DNA from: Tissierella_A sp964489715 | GTDB taxonomy: Bacteria; Bacillota; Clostridia; Tissierellales; Tissierellaceae | NCBI GenBank assembly: GCA_964489715.1 | Contig: CAZBAK010000001.1 | Coordinates: 1 to 64,000 of the forward strand | Length of the DNA: 64,000 bases | Direction of reading: 5' to 3' | Shown here: positions 16,610-25,709 of the stretch, in pieces | Position numbering within the stretch: position 1 is the stretch's first letter | How the letters are laid out: every line of letters begins with the position of its first letter | The notes under the pieces: generated by a model | The model's database searches: none | What the model saw: the letters and a program-made list of their open reading frames with translations, nothing else | What the model was told of the DNA's origin: nothing | Position numbers and translations under genes: made by a program

Positions 16610-17614
16610 CTACATTACCTCCACATTTACTTGATTTTGTTTTAAGAATTCCATAGCTTTTTCTACATCTATATCTTCTCCAATTAGCTCTAAGACCAGA
16701 TGGCCTACGCTGGTAGATTGAAGTTTATTTATATTTCCTGAAAGTATATTTACGTCTATATCAAAGTTTTTAACCATTTGGGAAACTATAGGAAAATTTG
16801 AACTATCTCCAAGATAACCTAGTCTTATAAGTGTTCCCTGGAATTTACTAGGATTTATTATTTCTTCTTCCACAGTAGTATTTACTGAATTTATAAAACT
16901 CTTTGTAAGATTGGTTTTAGGATTATTAAATAGTTCTTCAACAGTGTTCTTTTCTATAACCCTGCCATCATCCATGATAGCAACCTTATTGCAAATTTGC
17001 TTTACTACTTCCATTTCATGGGTTATCATAATTACAGTTATTCCTAGTTCCTTTTGGATTCTCTTTAACAATTCTAAAATTGAGACTGTTGTCTGAGGAT
17101 CTAAGCTTGAGGTTGCTTCGTCACTAAGCAATACTTTAGGATCATTAGATATGGCCCTTGCAATGGCTACCCTTTGTTTTTGACCTCCGGATAGTTCGCT
17201 GGGATAACTATTTTTCTTATCTTCTAAGCCCACATAGCCTAAGAGAAGATCTACTTTTTCTTGAATTTTTTTCTTATCCAATTTTTCTAAATGTAGAGGA
17301 AGAGCTATATTTTCAAAGACTGTCTTTTGTTTTAAAAGATTAAAACTTTGAAATATCATTCCTATTTTCTTTCTAAAGAGCCTAAGATCTTTTTCTTCTA
17401 GGGCAAGTATATCCACTCCATCTATTGATATTTCCCCAGAAGTAGCTTCCTCCAGCCTATTTAAACATCTTATAAGAGTTGATTTACCAGCTCCCGAAAG
17501 ACCAATTATTCCATATATATCTCCATCATCTATAGTTAAATTCACATCTTTTAATGCTTGAAATTCTAAACTATCTGTAGAGAAGACCTTATTGAGATTT
17601 TTTATTTTTATCAA
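16610..17614 (-). CDS. metN: Methionine ABC ATPase MetN
   Basis: An ATPase of about 334 residues: Walker A GLSGAGKST, signature LSGGQKQR, Walker B VLLSDEATSSLD and switch ITHEMEV. A C-terminal NIL/ACT-like regulatory domain (about residues 250-334) lets methionine inhibit transport. The start is placed at TTG (complement of 17612-17614), 8 bases from AAGGAG; a GTG at 17621-17623 overlaps that site. It is the first gene after the T-box leader. Confidence 0.94.
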   Translation of the reverse strand: MIKIKNLNKVFSTDSLEFQALKDVNLTIDDGDIYGIIGLSGAGKSTLIRCLNRLEEATSGEISIDGVDILALEEKDLRLFRKKIGMIFQSFNLLKQKTVFENIALPLHLEKLDKKKIQEKVDLLLGYVGLEDKKNSYPSELSGGQKQRVAIARAISNDPKVLLSDEATSSLDPQTTVSILELLKRIQKELGITVIMITHEMEVVKQICNKVAIMDDGRVIEKNTVEELFNNPKTNLTKSFINSVNTTVEEEIINPSKFQGTLIRLGYLGDSSNFPIVSQMVKNFDIDVNILSGNINKLQSTSVGHLVLELIGEDIDVEKAMEFLKQNQVNVEVM

Positions 17615-17633
17615 CACAATCACTCCTTAAATT

Positions 17634-17681
17634 AAAAAAACTTTCATCTCTTTACTTCTATAAAAAGTAAAGGGACGAAAG
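17634..17681 (-). terminator. T-box regulated terminator
   Basis: On the minus strand, stem CTTTCGTCCCTTTACTT with a near-complementary arm and a T7 run, just before the metN ribosome site. Its 5' arm follows the T-box antiterminator sequence. Confidence 0.9.
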
Positions 17682-17905
17682 TTTCGTGTTACCACCCTAG
17701 TTTTATATTTATCTCGCAATAAATATCTTATCAAGTACTAGAGATAAAAATCTCTTATACTTTATCACTGTAACGGGCGCACCCGAGATAGCCTAAAAAT
17801 TCAACTATCTAACTCCAAGACCATATTCAGCTTATTTTTTTCTGTTCCTTTTCACCCTTGGGAACTCTCTGTAAGAAACTCTATAAGCTTACTCTTCTCT
17901 TCAAA
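17634..17905 (-). ncRNA. T-box leader, methionine specifier, upstream of metNIQ
   Basis: The minus-strand leader has the invariant T-box AGGGTGGTAACACG (complement of 17685-17698), a stem I with AAGAGTAAGC and AGAGAG near its start, the GGGTGAAAAGGAACAG apical segment, and the specifier region CTGAATATGGTC. The bases in specifier position read AUG (complement of 17822-17824), so the sensor should be uncharged tRNA-Met. A terminator follows. Uncharged tRNA-Met would stabilise the antiterminator and raise methionine uptake. Confidence 0.93.
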
Positions 17906-17935
17906 GTTTTTATTAAGTTTTTTTAAATTATCATT

Positions 17936-17964
17936 AGTTTAATATGAAAATCATATTTTGTCAA
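17936..17964 (-). promoter_or_regulatory. Sigma-A-type promoter of metNIQ
   Basis: On the minus strand TTGACA (complement of 17959-17964), 17-base spacer, TAAACT (complement of 17936-17941). It lies about 30 bases before the T-box stem I. Confidence 0.8.
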
Positions 17965-18026
17965 GTTTTATTTTACAACTTATATAAGATTTTTTAATAA
18001 TAAGAAGATTACCTAAATAATAGTAT

Positions 18027-19463
18027 TTATTGATCTTTTACCAGGTTATATAAGGTCTTTACATGAACTCCAGTAGCACCCTTTGGAAGATATCCATGGG
18101 CCTTATCTAGGTATGCAGTACCTGCTATATCTAAATGTACCCAAGGTATATCCTTTATAAATTCCTTTAAAAATAGTCCTGCTGTTATAGTTCCAGCACC
18201 TTTTCCACCAACATTTTTCACATCAGCAACCTTGCTCTTTATCATTTCTTCATATTCAGGATTTGTTGGAAGCTCCCAAATTGGTTCACCTGAGATTTTT
18301 GAAGCCTTCTTAACATCTTCCATAAACTCTTGGTTATTTGTAACAGCTCCTGTATTTATATCCCCTAGAGCTACAACACAAGCTCCAGTTAAAGTAGCTA
18401 GGTCGATTATTTTATCTGCCTTTACCACTGTTGCAGCATACCAAAGAGCGTCAGCTAATGTAACTCTACCTTCAGCATCTGTATTTAATATTTCAATATT
18501 TTTTCCACTCATAGAAGAGATAATATCTCCAGGTTTATAAGCTCCTCCTGATACCATATTTTCACATGCAGCTACTATGGCAACTACATTTTTCTTTAGT
18601 TTAGCTTTTGCAATTGATTTCATAGCTCCTATAACGCTGCCAGCGCCACCCATATCACAATACATAGTGTCCATGCTAGTAGAAGGTTTTAGAGAATAAC
18701 CACCTGAGTCATAGGTTAAACCCTTACCTACAAGAGCAATTTTCTCATCACTAGAAGGATCACCCTTATAATTCATAACTATAAAGCGAGGTTCTTTATC
18801 AGATCCTTGGGCAACTGCTAAAAATGCCTTCATTTCAAGTTCTTCAATTTTATCTTTTTCAAATATTTCGACCTCTACTCCAAGGGATTCTAGATTATCT
18901 TTTGCACTCTTTGCTAATATTTCAGGATACATATTTATAGATCTTTCATTTACCAGGTCTCTTGCCAAAAAGATTCCATCTATAAGAATTTCTGCTTCCT
19001 CTATAGCCTCTTGAAAATCTTCTTTCTCTATATTAGATACATCTATATATACTTTTTCTAAATCTATCTTTGTTTTCTTTTCGCTTATATATTTATCAAA
19101 AGCATATTGAGAGTGTAGAAGTCCCTCAGCTATAGCTGAGATAAGTTCCTTGGAATCCAAGCCAAAGGTATCTTTGATTTCTATCTCTACATCACTTATT
19201 TTAAACTTAGCTAACTCTTTACCTGCCTTAAAAAAAGCTTTTCTCAATCCATCATTTGTTATTTTTTCCTTTTTTCCTAAACCAACTAATAAGATGTTTT
19301 CACCATTTAAGGATAGATCAGCATAGACTTCTGAAGACTTTCCTTTAAATAATTCTTTTTCCTTAAGAAAATCCAAAAGTTTTTTTCCGCTTTTTAAATC
19401 TTCCATATCTTCATATACGCTTACTACTTTTACATTACTGCCTTTTCCTAAAATAAATTCCAT
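18027..19463 (-). CDS. pepA: Leucyl aminopeptidase (M17)
   Basis: A 478-residue cytosolic di-metal aminopeptidase. Metal and catalytic motifs are clear: VGKGLTYDSGGYSLKP (Lys and Asp ligands, about 249-264) and the signature NTDAEGRVTLADAL. The N-terminal macro-like domain, about 160 residues, is also present. It removes N-terminal residues from peptides. The ATG is preceded by AAGGGTGGG. The gene stands alone on the minus strand. Confidence 0.95.
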   Translation of the reverse strand: MEFILGKGSNVKVVSVYEDMEDLKSGKKLLDFLKEKELFKGKSSEVYADLSLNGENILLVGLGKKEKITNDGLRKAFFKAGKELAKFKISDVEIEIKDTFGLDSKELISAIAEGLLHSQYAFDKYISEKKTKIDLEKVYIDVSNIEKEDFQEAIEEAEILIDGIFLARDLVNERSINMYPEILAKSAKDNLESLGVEVEIFEKDKIEELEMKAFLAVAQGSDKEPRFIVMNYKGDPSSDEKIALVGKGLTYDSGGYSLKPSTSMDTMYCDMGGAGSVIGAMKSIAKAKLKKNVVAIVAACENMVSGGAYKPGDIISSMSGKNIEILNTDAEGRVTLADALWYAATVVKADKIIDLATLTGACVVALGDINTGAVTNNQEFMEDVKKASKISGEPIWELPTNPEYEEMIKSKVADVKNVGGKGAGTITAGLFLKEFIKDIPWVHLDIAGTAYLDKAHGYLPKGATGVHVKTLYNLVKDQ

Positions 19464-19678
19464 TTAAATATCCCACCCTTTACATATTTATATATAAGTA
19501 TAGCAGAAATTCCTAATATATTCACTATTTTATCCAAAGAAAGATTATTATTCCTTCTTATGAAAGATAGATAATAACTAGTTTATTTATATTTTATTCT
19601 AAAATCAATAAAACAAAAACCTAATTATAGTGTATAATCAATATAAAAATAAATTCTAAAGGAAAGGAATTTAAATAG

Positions 19679-20044
19679 ATGAAAACAGGAGTAGACATAG
19701 TAGAAGTTAAAAGAATAGAAAAGATCTTGGAAAAGAGAAGAGATACTTTTTATAGAAAACTTTTTACACAGGCTGAAATAGAATATATTAAAGGGAAAAA
19801 TCATAATTCAAAAACTGTTGCAGGTTTTTTTGCCGCCAAGGAGGCTGTTTCTAAGGTCTTGGGAACTGGCATAGGAAAATTAGCATGGAAGGATATTGAG
19901 CTTTTACACGATAAAGAAGGCAGGCCTTATATAAATATAAATTCTAAAATCAAAGAGATCTTAAATAAGCAAGGCTTAAAAAGCTTAGATATATCTATAT
20001 CTCATGAAAGAGAGTATGCAATTAGCTTTGCAATTGGATTTTAA
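19679..20044 (+). CDS. acpS: Holo-[acyl-carrier-protein] synthase
   Basis: A 121-residue phosphopantetheinyl transferase that moves 4'-phosphopantetheine from CoA to acyl carrier protein. The magnesium-binding GVDIVEVKRI (Asp 5-6 region) and FFAAKEAVSKVLGTG motifs are both present. Length is normal. It precedes alr, as in several Firmicutes (acpS-alr-mazEF order). Confidence 0.95.
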   Translation: MKTGVDIVEVKRIEKILEKRRDTFYRKLFTQAEIEYIKGKNHNSKTVAGFFAAKEAVSKVLGTGIGKLAWKDIELLHDKEGRPYININSKIKEILNKQGLKSLDISISHEREYAISFAIGF

Positions 20045-20154
20045 AAAGAATTTTATTCCATTAATATTATAATTTTTTATAGCTTAAATATCACTTATAT
20101 AATATAATAATTACTTATAGAATCAATAACACTAAAGTAGCGAGGAGAATAGTC

Positions 20155-21327
20155 ATGCAATATTTACAAGAAACAAGACCTACTATACTTGAAATAAATT
20201 TGGATAATTTAGCACATAATATAAGAGAGTTAAGACGTCGCACTGGTGATAAAACACTTATTATGGCCATAGTTAAGGCTAATGGATATGGACATGGTGC
20301 TATAAGTTCCTCTAAAATTTTCTTAGAGAATGGAGCAGATAGGTTAGGAGTATCTCTTTTGACAGAAGGAATAGAACTTAGAAAGGCAGGTATAGAAGCG
20401 CCTATTCTAATATTAAATTACACTCCTCCTAGTCAATATGAAAAAATAATCCAATATGATCTTATACAAAATATATATAGCTATGAAGATGCTAAGGAAT
20501 TGTCTAAGGCTTGTCTAGCTCTAGATAAAAAAGTAGATATTCATATAAAGATTGACACAGGCATGGGAAGAATTGGATTTTATCCAAATAATAAATCTAT
20601 AGAAGATATAATAAAGATCTCTAAGCTTCCAGGTATAAATATAGAAGGTATATTTACACACTTTGCTAAATCTGATGAAAGGGATAAGACTTTTACTAAC
20701 CTACAGTATAGAAGATTTATGAATGTTGTAGAAAAATTAGAAAAAAAAGGACTTTTTATAGATATCAAACATGTTTCCAATTCAGCAGCCACACTTGACA
20801 TAGAAAAATATAATTTAAATATGATAAGGCCTGGACTTCTTTTATATGGTCATTATCCATCAGATGAAGTTATAGAAAATAATTTAAATATAATTCCTGC
20901 CATGACCTTAAAATCTACTATATCCCATATAAAAACCATATCTAAGGGAAGTGGAGTAAGTTATAATCACCTTTATATAGCTAGCAAGAAGACAAAAATA
21001 GCAACCCTACCTATAGGATATGCAGATGGATATTCAAGAATGCTTACAGGAAAAGCCCATGTCTCTATAAATGACAAAAGGGCAGAGGTAGTAGGAAAGA
21101 TATGTATGGATCAGATGATGGTAGATATAACAGATATAGAAGATTTGAAAATAGGTGATGAAGTTATCTTGTTTGGCTATGGAGAAAACGTAGCATCTGT
21201 AGAAGATATTGCAAGTTGGTTGGGAACAGTAAATTATGAAATTGTATGTATGATGAGTAGAAGAGTACCCAGAATATATATAAAAGATCAAGAACTTAGT
21301 CATATGGTGGATTATATTTTAGATTAG
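20155..21327 (+). CDS. alr: Alanine racemase
   Basis: A 390-residue PLP enzyme that makes D-alanine for peptidoglycan. The PLP lysine is K41 in AIVKANGYGHG, and the second catalytic base, a tyrosine, lies in SGVSYNHLY near residue 270. The C-terminal beta domain has KICMDQMMVDITD. It lies 110 bases after acpS, and the MazEF-like pair follows about 110 bases downstream. Confidence 0.95.
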   Translation: MQYLQETRPTILEINLDNLAHNIRELRRRTGDKTLIMAIVKANGYGHGAISSSKIFLENGADRLGVSLLTEGIELRKAGIEAPILILNYTPPSQYEKIIQYDLIQNIYSYEDAKELSKACLALDKKVDIHIKIDTGMGRIGFYPNNKSIEDIIKISKLPGINIEGIFTHFAKSDERDKTFTNLQYRRFMNVVEKLEKKGLFIDIKHVSNSAATLDIEKYNLNMIRPGLLLYGHYPSDEVIENNLNIIPAMTLKSTISHIKTISKGSGVSYNHLYIASKKTKIATLPIGYADGYSRMLTGKAHVSINDKRAEVVGKICMDQMMVDITDIEDLKIGDEVILFGYGENVASVEDIASWLGTVNYEIVCMMSRRVPRIYIKDQELSHMVDYILD

Positions 21328-21436
21328 AATGCTTTTAATAGTTTAATTGGTTGACATAAGAGAGCTTATGAAGATATAATTATACTTAGAGATTGTTTTA
21401 TTGATTATATATTTATATAACAAAGGGGGGGAGTTT

Positions 21437-21679
21437 ATGATTGAATTCAATCAAATAGTCCCGATAAAATATAATGAAAATAAAGATTTTGATTTTGAAA
21501 ATCTAAAATTATATTTTGAAAAGAGATGGCGTAAAAAAATTTATGAAAATCTTAAATCTGGCTACAACGAAATGAGTAAGATTAACTTAGACTTAGCTGA
21601 AGTAGGCCTAGAATATGATATGGAGGATTTGTTTTTATATGAATCTATATTAGGGGGCGTGAACAGCTTTGATAGTTAG
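21437..21679 (+). CDS. MazE/EndoAI-type antitoxin, divergent N-terminus
   Basis: An 80-residue protein that starts at ATG 21437 behind GGGGGGAG. The C-terminal half (IYENLKSGYNEMSKINLDLAE region) resembles the toxin-neutralising end of EndoAI/MazE antitoxins. The N-terminal ribbon-helix-helix DNA-binding segment usual in this position is not recognisable. Overlap with the toxin gene and the alr neighbourhood support the antitoxin call. Loss of DNA binding is inferred by eye. Confidence 0.7.
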   Translation: MIEFNQIVPIKYNENKDFDFENLKLYFEKRWRKKIYENLKSGYNEMSKINLDLAEVGLEYDMEDLFLYESILGGVNSFDS

Positions 21680-22022
21680 AAGGGGAGATATATTTTATGC
21701 AGATTTAAGTCCGGTAATAGGATCTGAACAAGGTGGAGTAAGACCAGTGCTGGTTATTCAAAATGATATAGGCAACAAATATAGTCCAACTATCATAATC
21801 TCAGCAATAACATCTCAAATCAATAAAGCAAAGCTACCTACACATGTAGAGATAGCAGGTCAAGAATATGGCCTTCCTAAAGATTCTGTAGTTTTATTAG
21901 AACAAATTAGAACTATAGATAAAAAAAGACTTAGAGAAAAGATAGGAAGGTTTGATGACCATAAGATGAGATACATAGATGATGCTTTAAGAATAAGTAT
22001 AGGTCTTGTAGCTCTTAAGTAA
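21669..22022 (+). CDS. ndoA: MazF/NdoA-type endoribonuclease toxin
   Basis: A 117-residue sequence-specific mRNA interferase. Conserved features are VRRGDIFYADLSPVIGSEQ (catalytic Arg region), GGVRPVLVIQND, TSQINKAKLPTHVE and LLEQIRTIDKKRL. The TTG start (21669) lies inside the antitoxin gene, giving an 11-base overlap typical of coupled toxin-antitoxin translation. B. subtilis NdoA, also next to alr, cuts at UACAU; the target here was not determined. Confidence 0.93.
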   Translation: MIVRRGDIFYADLSPVIGSEQGGVRPVLVIQNDIGNKYSPTIIISAITSQINKAKLPTHVEIAGQEYGLPKDSVVLLEQIRTIDKKRLREKIGRFDDHKMRYIDDALRISIGLVALK

Positions 22023-22040
22023 AATGTAATACATATATAA

Positions 22041-22078
22041 AGGAGCTGTGTAAGTTTAAACTTATACAGCTTCTTTAA
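22041..22078 (+). terminator. Terminator after mazF
   Basis: Stem GAGCTGTGTAAG / CTTATACAGCTT with a T-containing tail, 20 bases after the toxin stop codon. Confidence 0.75.
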
Positions 22079-22240
22079 ATTTTATAGGACTTTTTATTAT
22101 GAGTTAGAAATGTAGAAATATTTGGAGATTTATATATATTTTGTTTAAATAGACCTAAAGAAGGTTATAAAGCATATAGAAGCAAACTTTTATTGAAAGT
22201 TAAGAATATACTTGCAAAGTAACTATAAGGAGAGATAGAT

Positions 22241-23158
22241 ATGATATTAAATAATATATATGAAACTATAGGAAATACACCAATTATAAGATTGAATAAT
22301 ATAGAAGAAGAAAATATTGGAGAGATCTTGGTTAAGGTAGAATCCTTTAATCCTACTGGAAGTATTAAAGATAGGCCTGCCCTATATATGATTGAAGCTG
22401 CAGAAAGAAGTGGAGAATTAAAGACAGGGTCTACAATAATAGAACCTACAAGCGGAAACACAGGAATAGGCCTAGCCATGATTGGGGCCTCAAAAGGCTA
22501 TAAGGTTATATTGGTTATGCCAGAAACCATGAGTGTTGAGAGAAGGAAAATATTAAAGGCCTATGGTGCTGAGATCATACTAACTGAGGCTGAACTTGGA
22601 ATGTCAGGCTCAGTAGAAAAGGCAAAAAAACTCTCAAGAGAAAAGGGTTACTTTATGCCAGGTCAATTTTCAAATACTAACAACTTAAAGTCCCATTACG
22701 AAACTACAGCTAGGGAAATAATAAAGGATACAGAGGGGAAACTAGATGCTTTTATAGCTGGAGTAGGAACTGGTGGAACAGTTTCTGGTGTAGGAAGAAA
22801 ACTAAAGGAAGAAATTGAGAATATTGATATAATTGCAGTGGAGCCAACTGAATCTAGAGTACTGACAGGTGAAAAGTCCAATCCACATAAAATTCAGGGA
22901 ATAGGTGCGGATTTTGTTCCGGATATATTTGACAGGGAGATAGTAGATGAAATATTAAACATTAGTGGAGAAGATGCTTATAAATATGCAAGAATACTAG
23001 GTGAAAAAGAAGGGATCCTATCTGGCATGTCATCTGGAGCAAATTTAGCAGCAGCAATAGTAATTTCCAAAAGATTGGGGAAAAACAGTAGAGTGCTCAC
23101 TGTTTTAGCAGATACGGGAACTAGATATCTATCCACAGATTTATTTGTAGGAGAGTGA
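22241..23158 (+). CDS. cysK: Cysteine synthase (O-acetylserine sulfhydrylase)
   Basis: A 305-residue PLP enzyme that makes cysteine from O-acetylserine and sulfide. The PLP lysine is K43 in NPTGSIKDRPA; substrate loop TSGNTGIG follows near residue 69, and phosphate loop GVGTGGTVSGVG near residue 170. The next gene encodes serine acetyltransferase 4 bases away, giving a two-gene cysteine operon. No S-box or T-box leader was seen upstream. Confidence 0.95.
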   Translation: MILNNIYETIGNTPIIRLNNIEEENIGEILVKVESFNPTGSIKDRPALYMIEAAERSGELKTGSTIIEPTSGNTGIGLAMIGASKGYKVILVMPETMSVERRKILKAYGAEIILTEAELGMSGSVEKAKKLSREKGYFMPGQFSNTNNLKSHYETTAREIIKDTEGKLDAFIAGVGTGGTVSGVGRKLKEEIENIDIIAVEPTESRVLTGEKSNPHKIQGIGADFVPDIFDREIVDEILNISGEDAYKYARILGEKEGILSGMSSGANLAAAIVISKRLGKNSRVLTVLADTGTRYLSTDLFVGE

Positions 23159-23162
23159 AGAT

Positions 23163-23684
23163 GTGATAAAACTTTTAAAAGAACAGGCTTATAATGTGCT
23201 GGAAAAGGATCCAGCAGCTAAAAGTGTACTTGATGCCATAATATCTTCTCCAGGTATAAAGGCAATCCTATACCATAGAATAAGTAATAAACTCTACAAA
23301 AAAAATCATACTATACTGGCTAAACTTCTATTTCGTAGAGCAAGGCGTATTACAGGTATAGAAATTCATCCAGGGGCTATAGTAGGAAGGAAACTTTTTA
23401 TAGATCACGGCATGGGAGTTGTAATTGGAGAGACTGCTGAAATAGGAGAGAATGTGACCATCTATCATGGAGTCACTCTTGGAGGAGTAGGCGGCGAAAA
23501 AAATACCAAAAGGCATCCTACAGTAGAAGATGATGTTATAATAGGTGCAGGAGCTAAAATCCTAGGTCCTATAACTATTGGTAAGGGATCAAGAGTAGGG
23601 GCCAATGCAGTAGTATTAAAATCTATACCTCCCTATTCCACAGCTGTAGGTATACCAGCTAAAATAGTAGAGAGGAAACAATAA
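23163..23684 (+). CDS. cysE: Serine O-acetyltransferase
   Basis: A 173-residue left-handed beta-helix acetyltransferase. Hexapeptide repeats (GVVIGETAEIGENVTIYHGVT region) and the catalytic HGMG and HP/H segments (about residues 76-120) match CysE. It starts at GTG 23163 behind GGAGAGTGA. It makes O-acetylserine for CysK and probably forms the cysteine synthase complex; its C-terminus is short and ends in KQ rather than the usual Ile, so complex formation is uncertain. Confidence 0.93.
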   Translation: MIKLLKEQAYNVLEKDPAAKSVLDAIISSPGIKAILYHRISNKLYKKNHTILAKLLFRRARRITGIEIHPGAIVGRKLFIDHGMGVVIGETAEIGENVTIYHGVTLGGVGGEKNTKRHPTVEDDVIIGAGAKILGPITIGKGSRVGANAVVLKSIPPYSTAVGIPAKIVERKQ

Positions 23685-23707
23685 TATTTTTAAGTAAATA
23701 TAATAAA

Positions 23708-23741
23708 AAAATGCTATTACAATTTACTTGTAATAGCATTT
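23708..23741 (+). terminator. Bidirectional terminator
   Basis: Stem AAATGCTATTACAA with its complement, loop TTTAC, between the convergent cysE and CofE-like genes. Confidence 0.85.
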
Positions 23742-23743
23742 GC

Positions 23744-24928
23744 TTATTCGCTAGCTAAATTATCAAAGTAGCCTTGAACTAAAACCACAGGAGTACCTTT
23801 GTCTCCACTACCACTTGTAAGATCACAAAGGCTTCCCAATAAATCAGTAATCTGTCTTGGTGTTGTACCTAAAGATTCTGCATTAGATAATAGATCAACA
23901 TCCTTACTGTAGATCTTGCTTTTAACTGCCTTTAAAACTTCATCGCCTTTCATCTCGCCCAGCTCAGTATCCACTATGTATTTAAGCTTCAACTCGTTAG
24001 GAGTACCTTGTAGACCCTCCGTAAATCCTGGTGATACAACTGGGTCAGCTAACTCCCATATCTTACCTACAGGGTCCTTAAATGCCCCATCTCCGTAAAC
24101 CATAACTTCTATATTTTTTCCAGTTTTTTCTAAAAGTAGCTTTTGAATTTCTTCAACATAGTATTGGCTATCCCTAGGAAAAAGTTTTACTTCATTATCA
24201 GAAGCAAGATTTGAACCTAGTAATCCATACTCATCATTGTAGCCGGCCTTATTTATAGAAGTAGTTAAAATATCATCAAGACCCAATACTAGATTTGCTC
24301 CAGCTTCTTTTAATATTTTTTTAGTTTTCACTCTATCGTGTACATTGGCTACTAATATATCTTTAGTATAGTTTAATATATCCTTAGGATCATTTGAAAG
24401 ATATATATCTATATTATCATTAGCCATTTCTCTATATAAACTAATATAATCTATTCCAGTAAATCTATGGCCAACATTTTCTCCGAAAAAACCTCTATAT
24501 TCTTTTTCCGTCAAAAGATCAGAATAAGGATTTATACCTAAGCTATCCATTTTTTCAATATCCATTAGATGATTTCCTACTTCGTCTGCAGGATAGCTTA
24601 AAAGAAGGTGTACTTTCTTTCCAGTTAATGATATCCCCTTTAGGATTATAGAAAATCTATTTCTACTTAAGATAGGAAAGACAAGTCCTATATCTCCAGG
24701 AAATTTATCTTCAATATCTTTTGCAATCTCTTGGGCAGTAGCATAGTTACCTTGAGCTCTAGCCACTAAAGATTCAGTAATACCTACCACATCTCTATCA
24801 TTTAATTTAAAGTTCTCGTTTTCTGCTGCTTCTAATAATGAGTCAACTACTATGTTAATAACATCGTCCCCTTCTTTAACAATAGGGGTTCTAATTCCTC
24901 TTACTGTAGTACCTACAGATCTAATCAT
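23744..24928 (-). CDS. Coenzyme F420-0:L-glutamate ligase-like protein
   Basis: A 394-residue protein with the CofE-type N-terminal region (RGIRTPIVKEGDDV, then DRDVVGITESLVARAQGN). It also has a segment with conserved VYGDGAFKDPVGKIWELADP. CofE adds glutamate to F420-0. This longer Firmicute version is found in organisms without an obvious F420 pathway, and no other F420 gene is in this window. A gamma-glutamyl ligase acting on another substrate, perhaps a folate, is possible; the neighbouring 5-formyl-THF cyclo-ligase is suggestive only. Confidence 0.75.
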   Translation of the reverse strand: MIRSVGTTVRGIRTPIVKEGDDVINIVVDSLLEAAENENFKLNDRDVVGITESLVARAQGNYATAQEIAKDIEDKFPGDIGLVFPILSRNRFSIILKGISLTGKKVHLLLSYPADEVGNHLMDIEKMDSLGINPYSDLLTEKEYRGFFGENVGHRFTGIDYISLYREMANDNIDIYLSNDPKDILNYTKDILVANVHDRVKTKKILKEAGANLVLGLDDILTTSINKAGYNDEYGLLGSNLASDNEVKLFPRDSQYYVEEIQKLLLEKTGKNIEVMVYGDGAFKDPVGKIWELADPVVSPGFTEGLQGTPNELKLKYIVDTELGEMKGDEVLKAVKSKIYSKDVDLLSNAESLGTTPRQITDLLGSLCDLTSGSGDKGTPVVLVQGYFDNLASE

Positions 24929-25000
24929 TTTAACTTCCTCCCGTAATTTTATTAAATCACACTTCCATTATATCATAAAATAGTTAATAATATAAATTAC

Positions 25001-25567
25001 TTATCTACAATCTATTATATTTTCCTCTGTATAGATGTAATCAACTGGTATATCGAAGTCATCGGTTGGAAGATTTTCAAGTATTTGTAGTTGGAAAGCA
25101 ATAGCTATTGTTGTTGTATCTGGAATTTTAGACAAGAATCTATCATAATAGCCACCACCATAGCCCACTCTGTATCCATCCTTGCTAAAGGCCAATCCTG
25201 GCACTATAACAAGATCAATCTCTTTTGGGTCGATAAACTTATGAAATTCTTTTTTAGGAGTTAAAATATTATAGAAACCAGCTTCAAGTTGGCTAAAACT
25301 AGTGAGTATAGAAGCCTTAATTTCAGGGACCTTAGGAAATGTAATTGGAACTACAATTTGCTTTCCATCCTCTATAGCTTCTTTTATAAAATCGTGAGTA
25401 TTTACTTCATCTGAAAAACTTATAAAACTCATAATAGTATGAGCTTGCTTATAATATGAAGAAGCCATTAGCTTCTCTATTATTTTTTTACTGTTGACTT
25501 CCCTTTTTTCCTTAGTAACTTTAGCTCTTTTACTTAGTATTTCTTCTCTAATTAACTTTTTTTCCAA
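25001..25567 (-). CDS. 5-formyltetrahydrofolate cyclo-ligase
   Basis: A 188-residue ATP-dependent enzyme that converts 5-formyl-THF to 5,10-methenyl-THF. The IREEILSKRAKVT start and the GYRVGYGGGYYDRFL motif (about residues 130-144) are diagnostic. It starts at TTG (complement of 25565-25567) after GGGGTGATTT. It is in the same orientation as the CofE-like gene, 72 bases upstream of it. One-carbon folate recycling would support purine and amino-acid fermentation. Confidence 0.93.
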   Translation of the reverse strand: MEKKLIREEILSKRAKVTKEKREVNSKKIIEKLMASSYYKQAHTIMSFISFSDEVNTHDFIKEAIEDGKQIVVPITFPKVPEIKASILTSFSQLEAGFYNILTPKKEFHKFIDPKEIDLVIVPGLAFSKDGYRVGYGGGYYDRFLSKIPDTTTIAIAFQLQILENLPTDDFDIPVDYIYTEENIIDCR

Positions 25568-25709
25568 TTAAATCACCCCAAAGTGTTTATTTATTCTTAA
25601 ATATATACTATAATGTATTAGGAGATATATCAAGAAAATATAATAAATTATATATATTAAATATATATACTAAATAATTGATAGTATCTTATGATTGTGA
25701 GGTGGAAGT

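Noticed and set aside
18232..18540. Plus-strand open frame inside pepA
   Set aside because: It is antisense to a complete leucyl aminopeptidase and has no motif or ribosome site.
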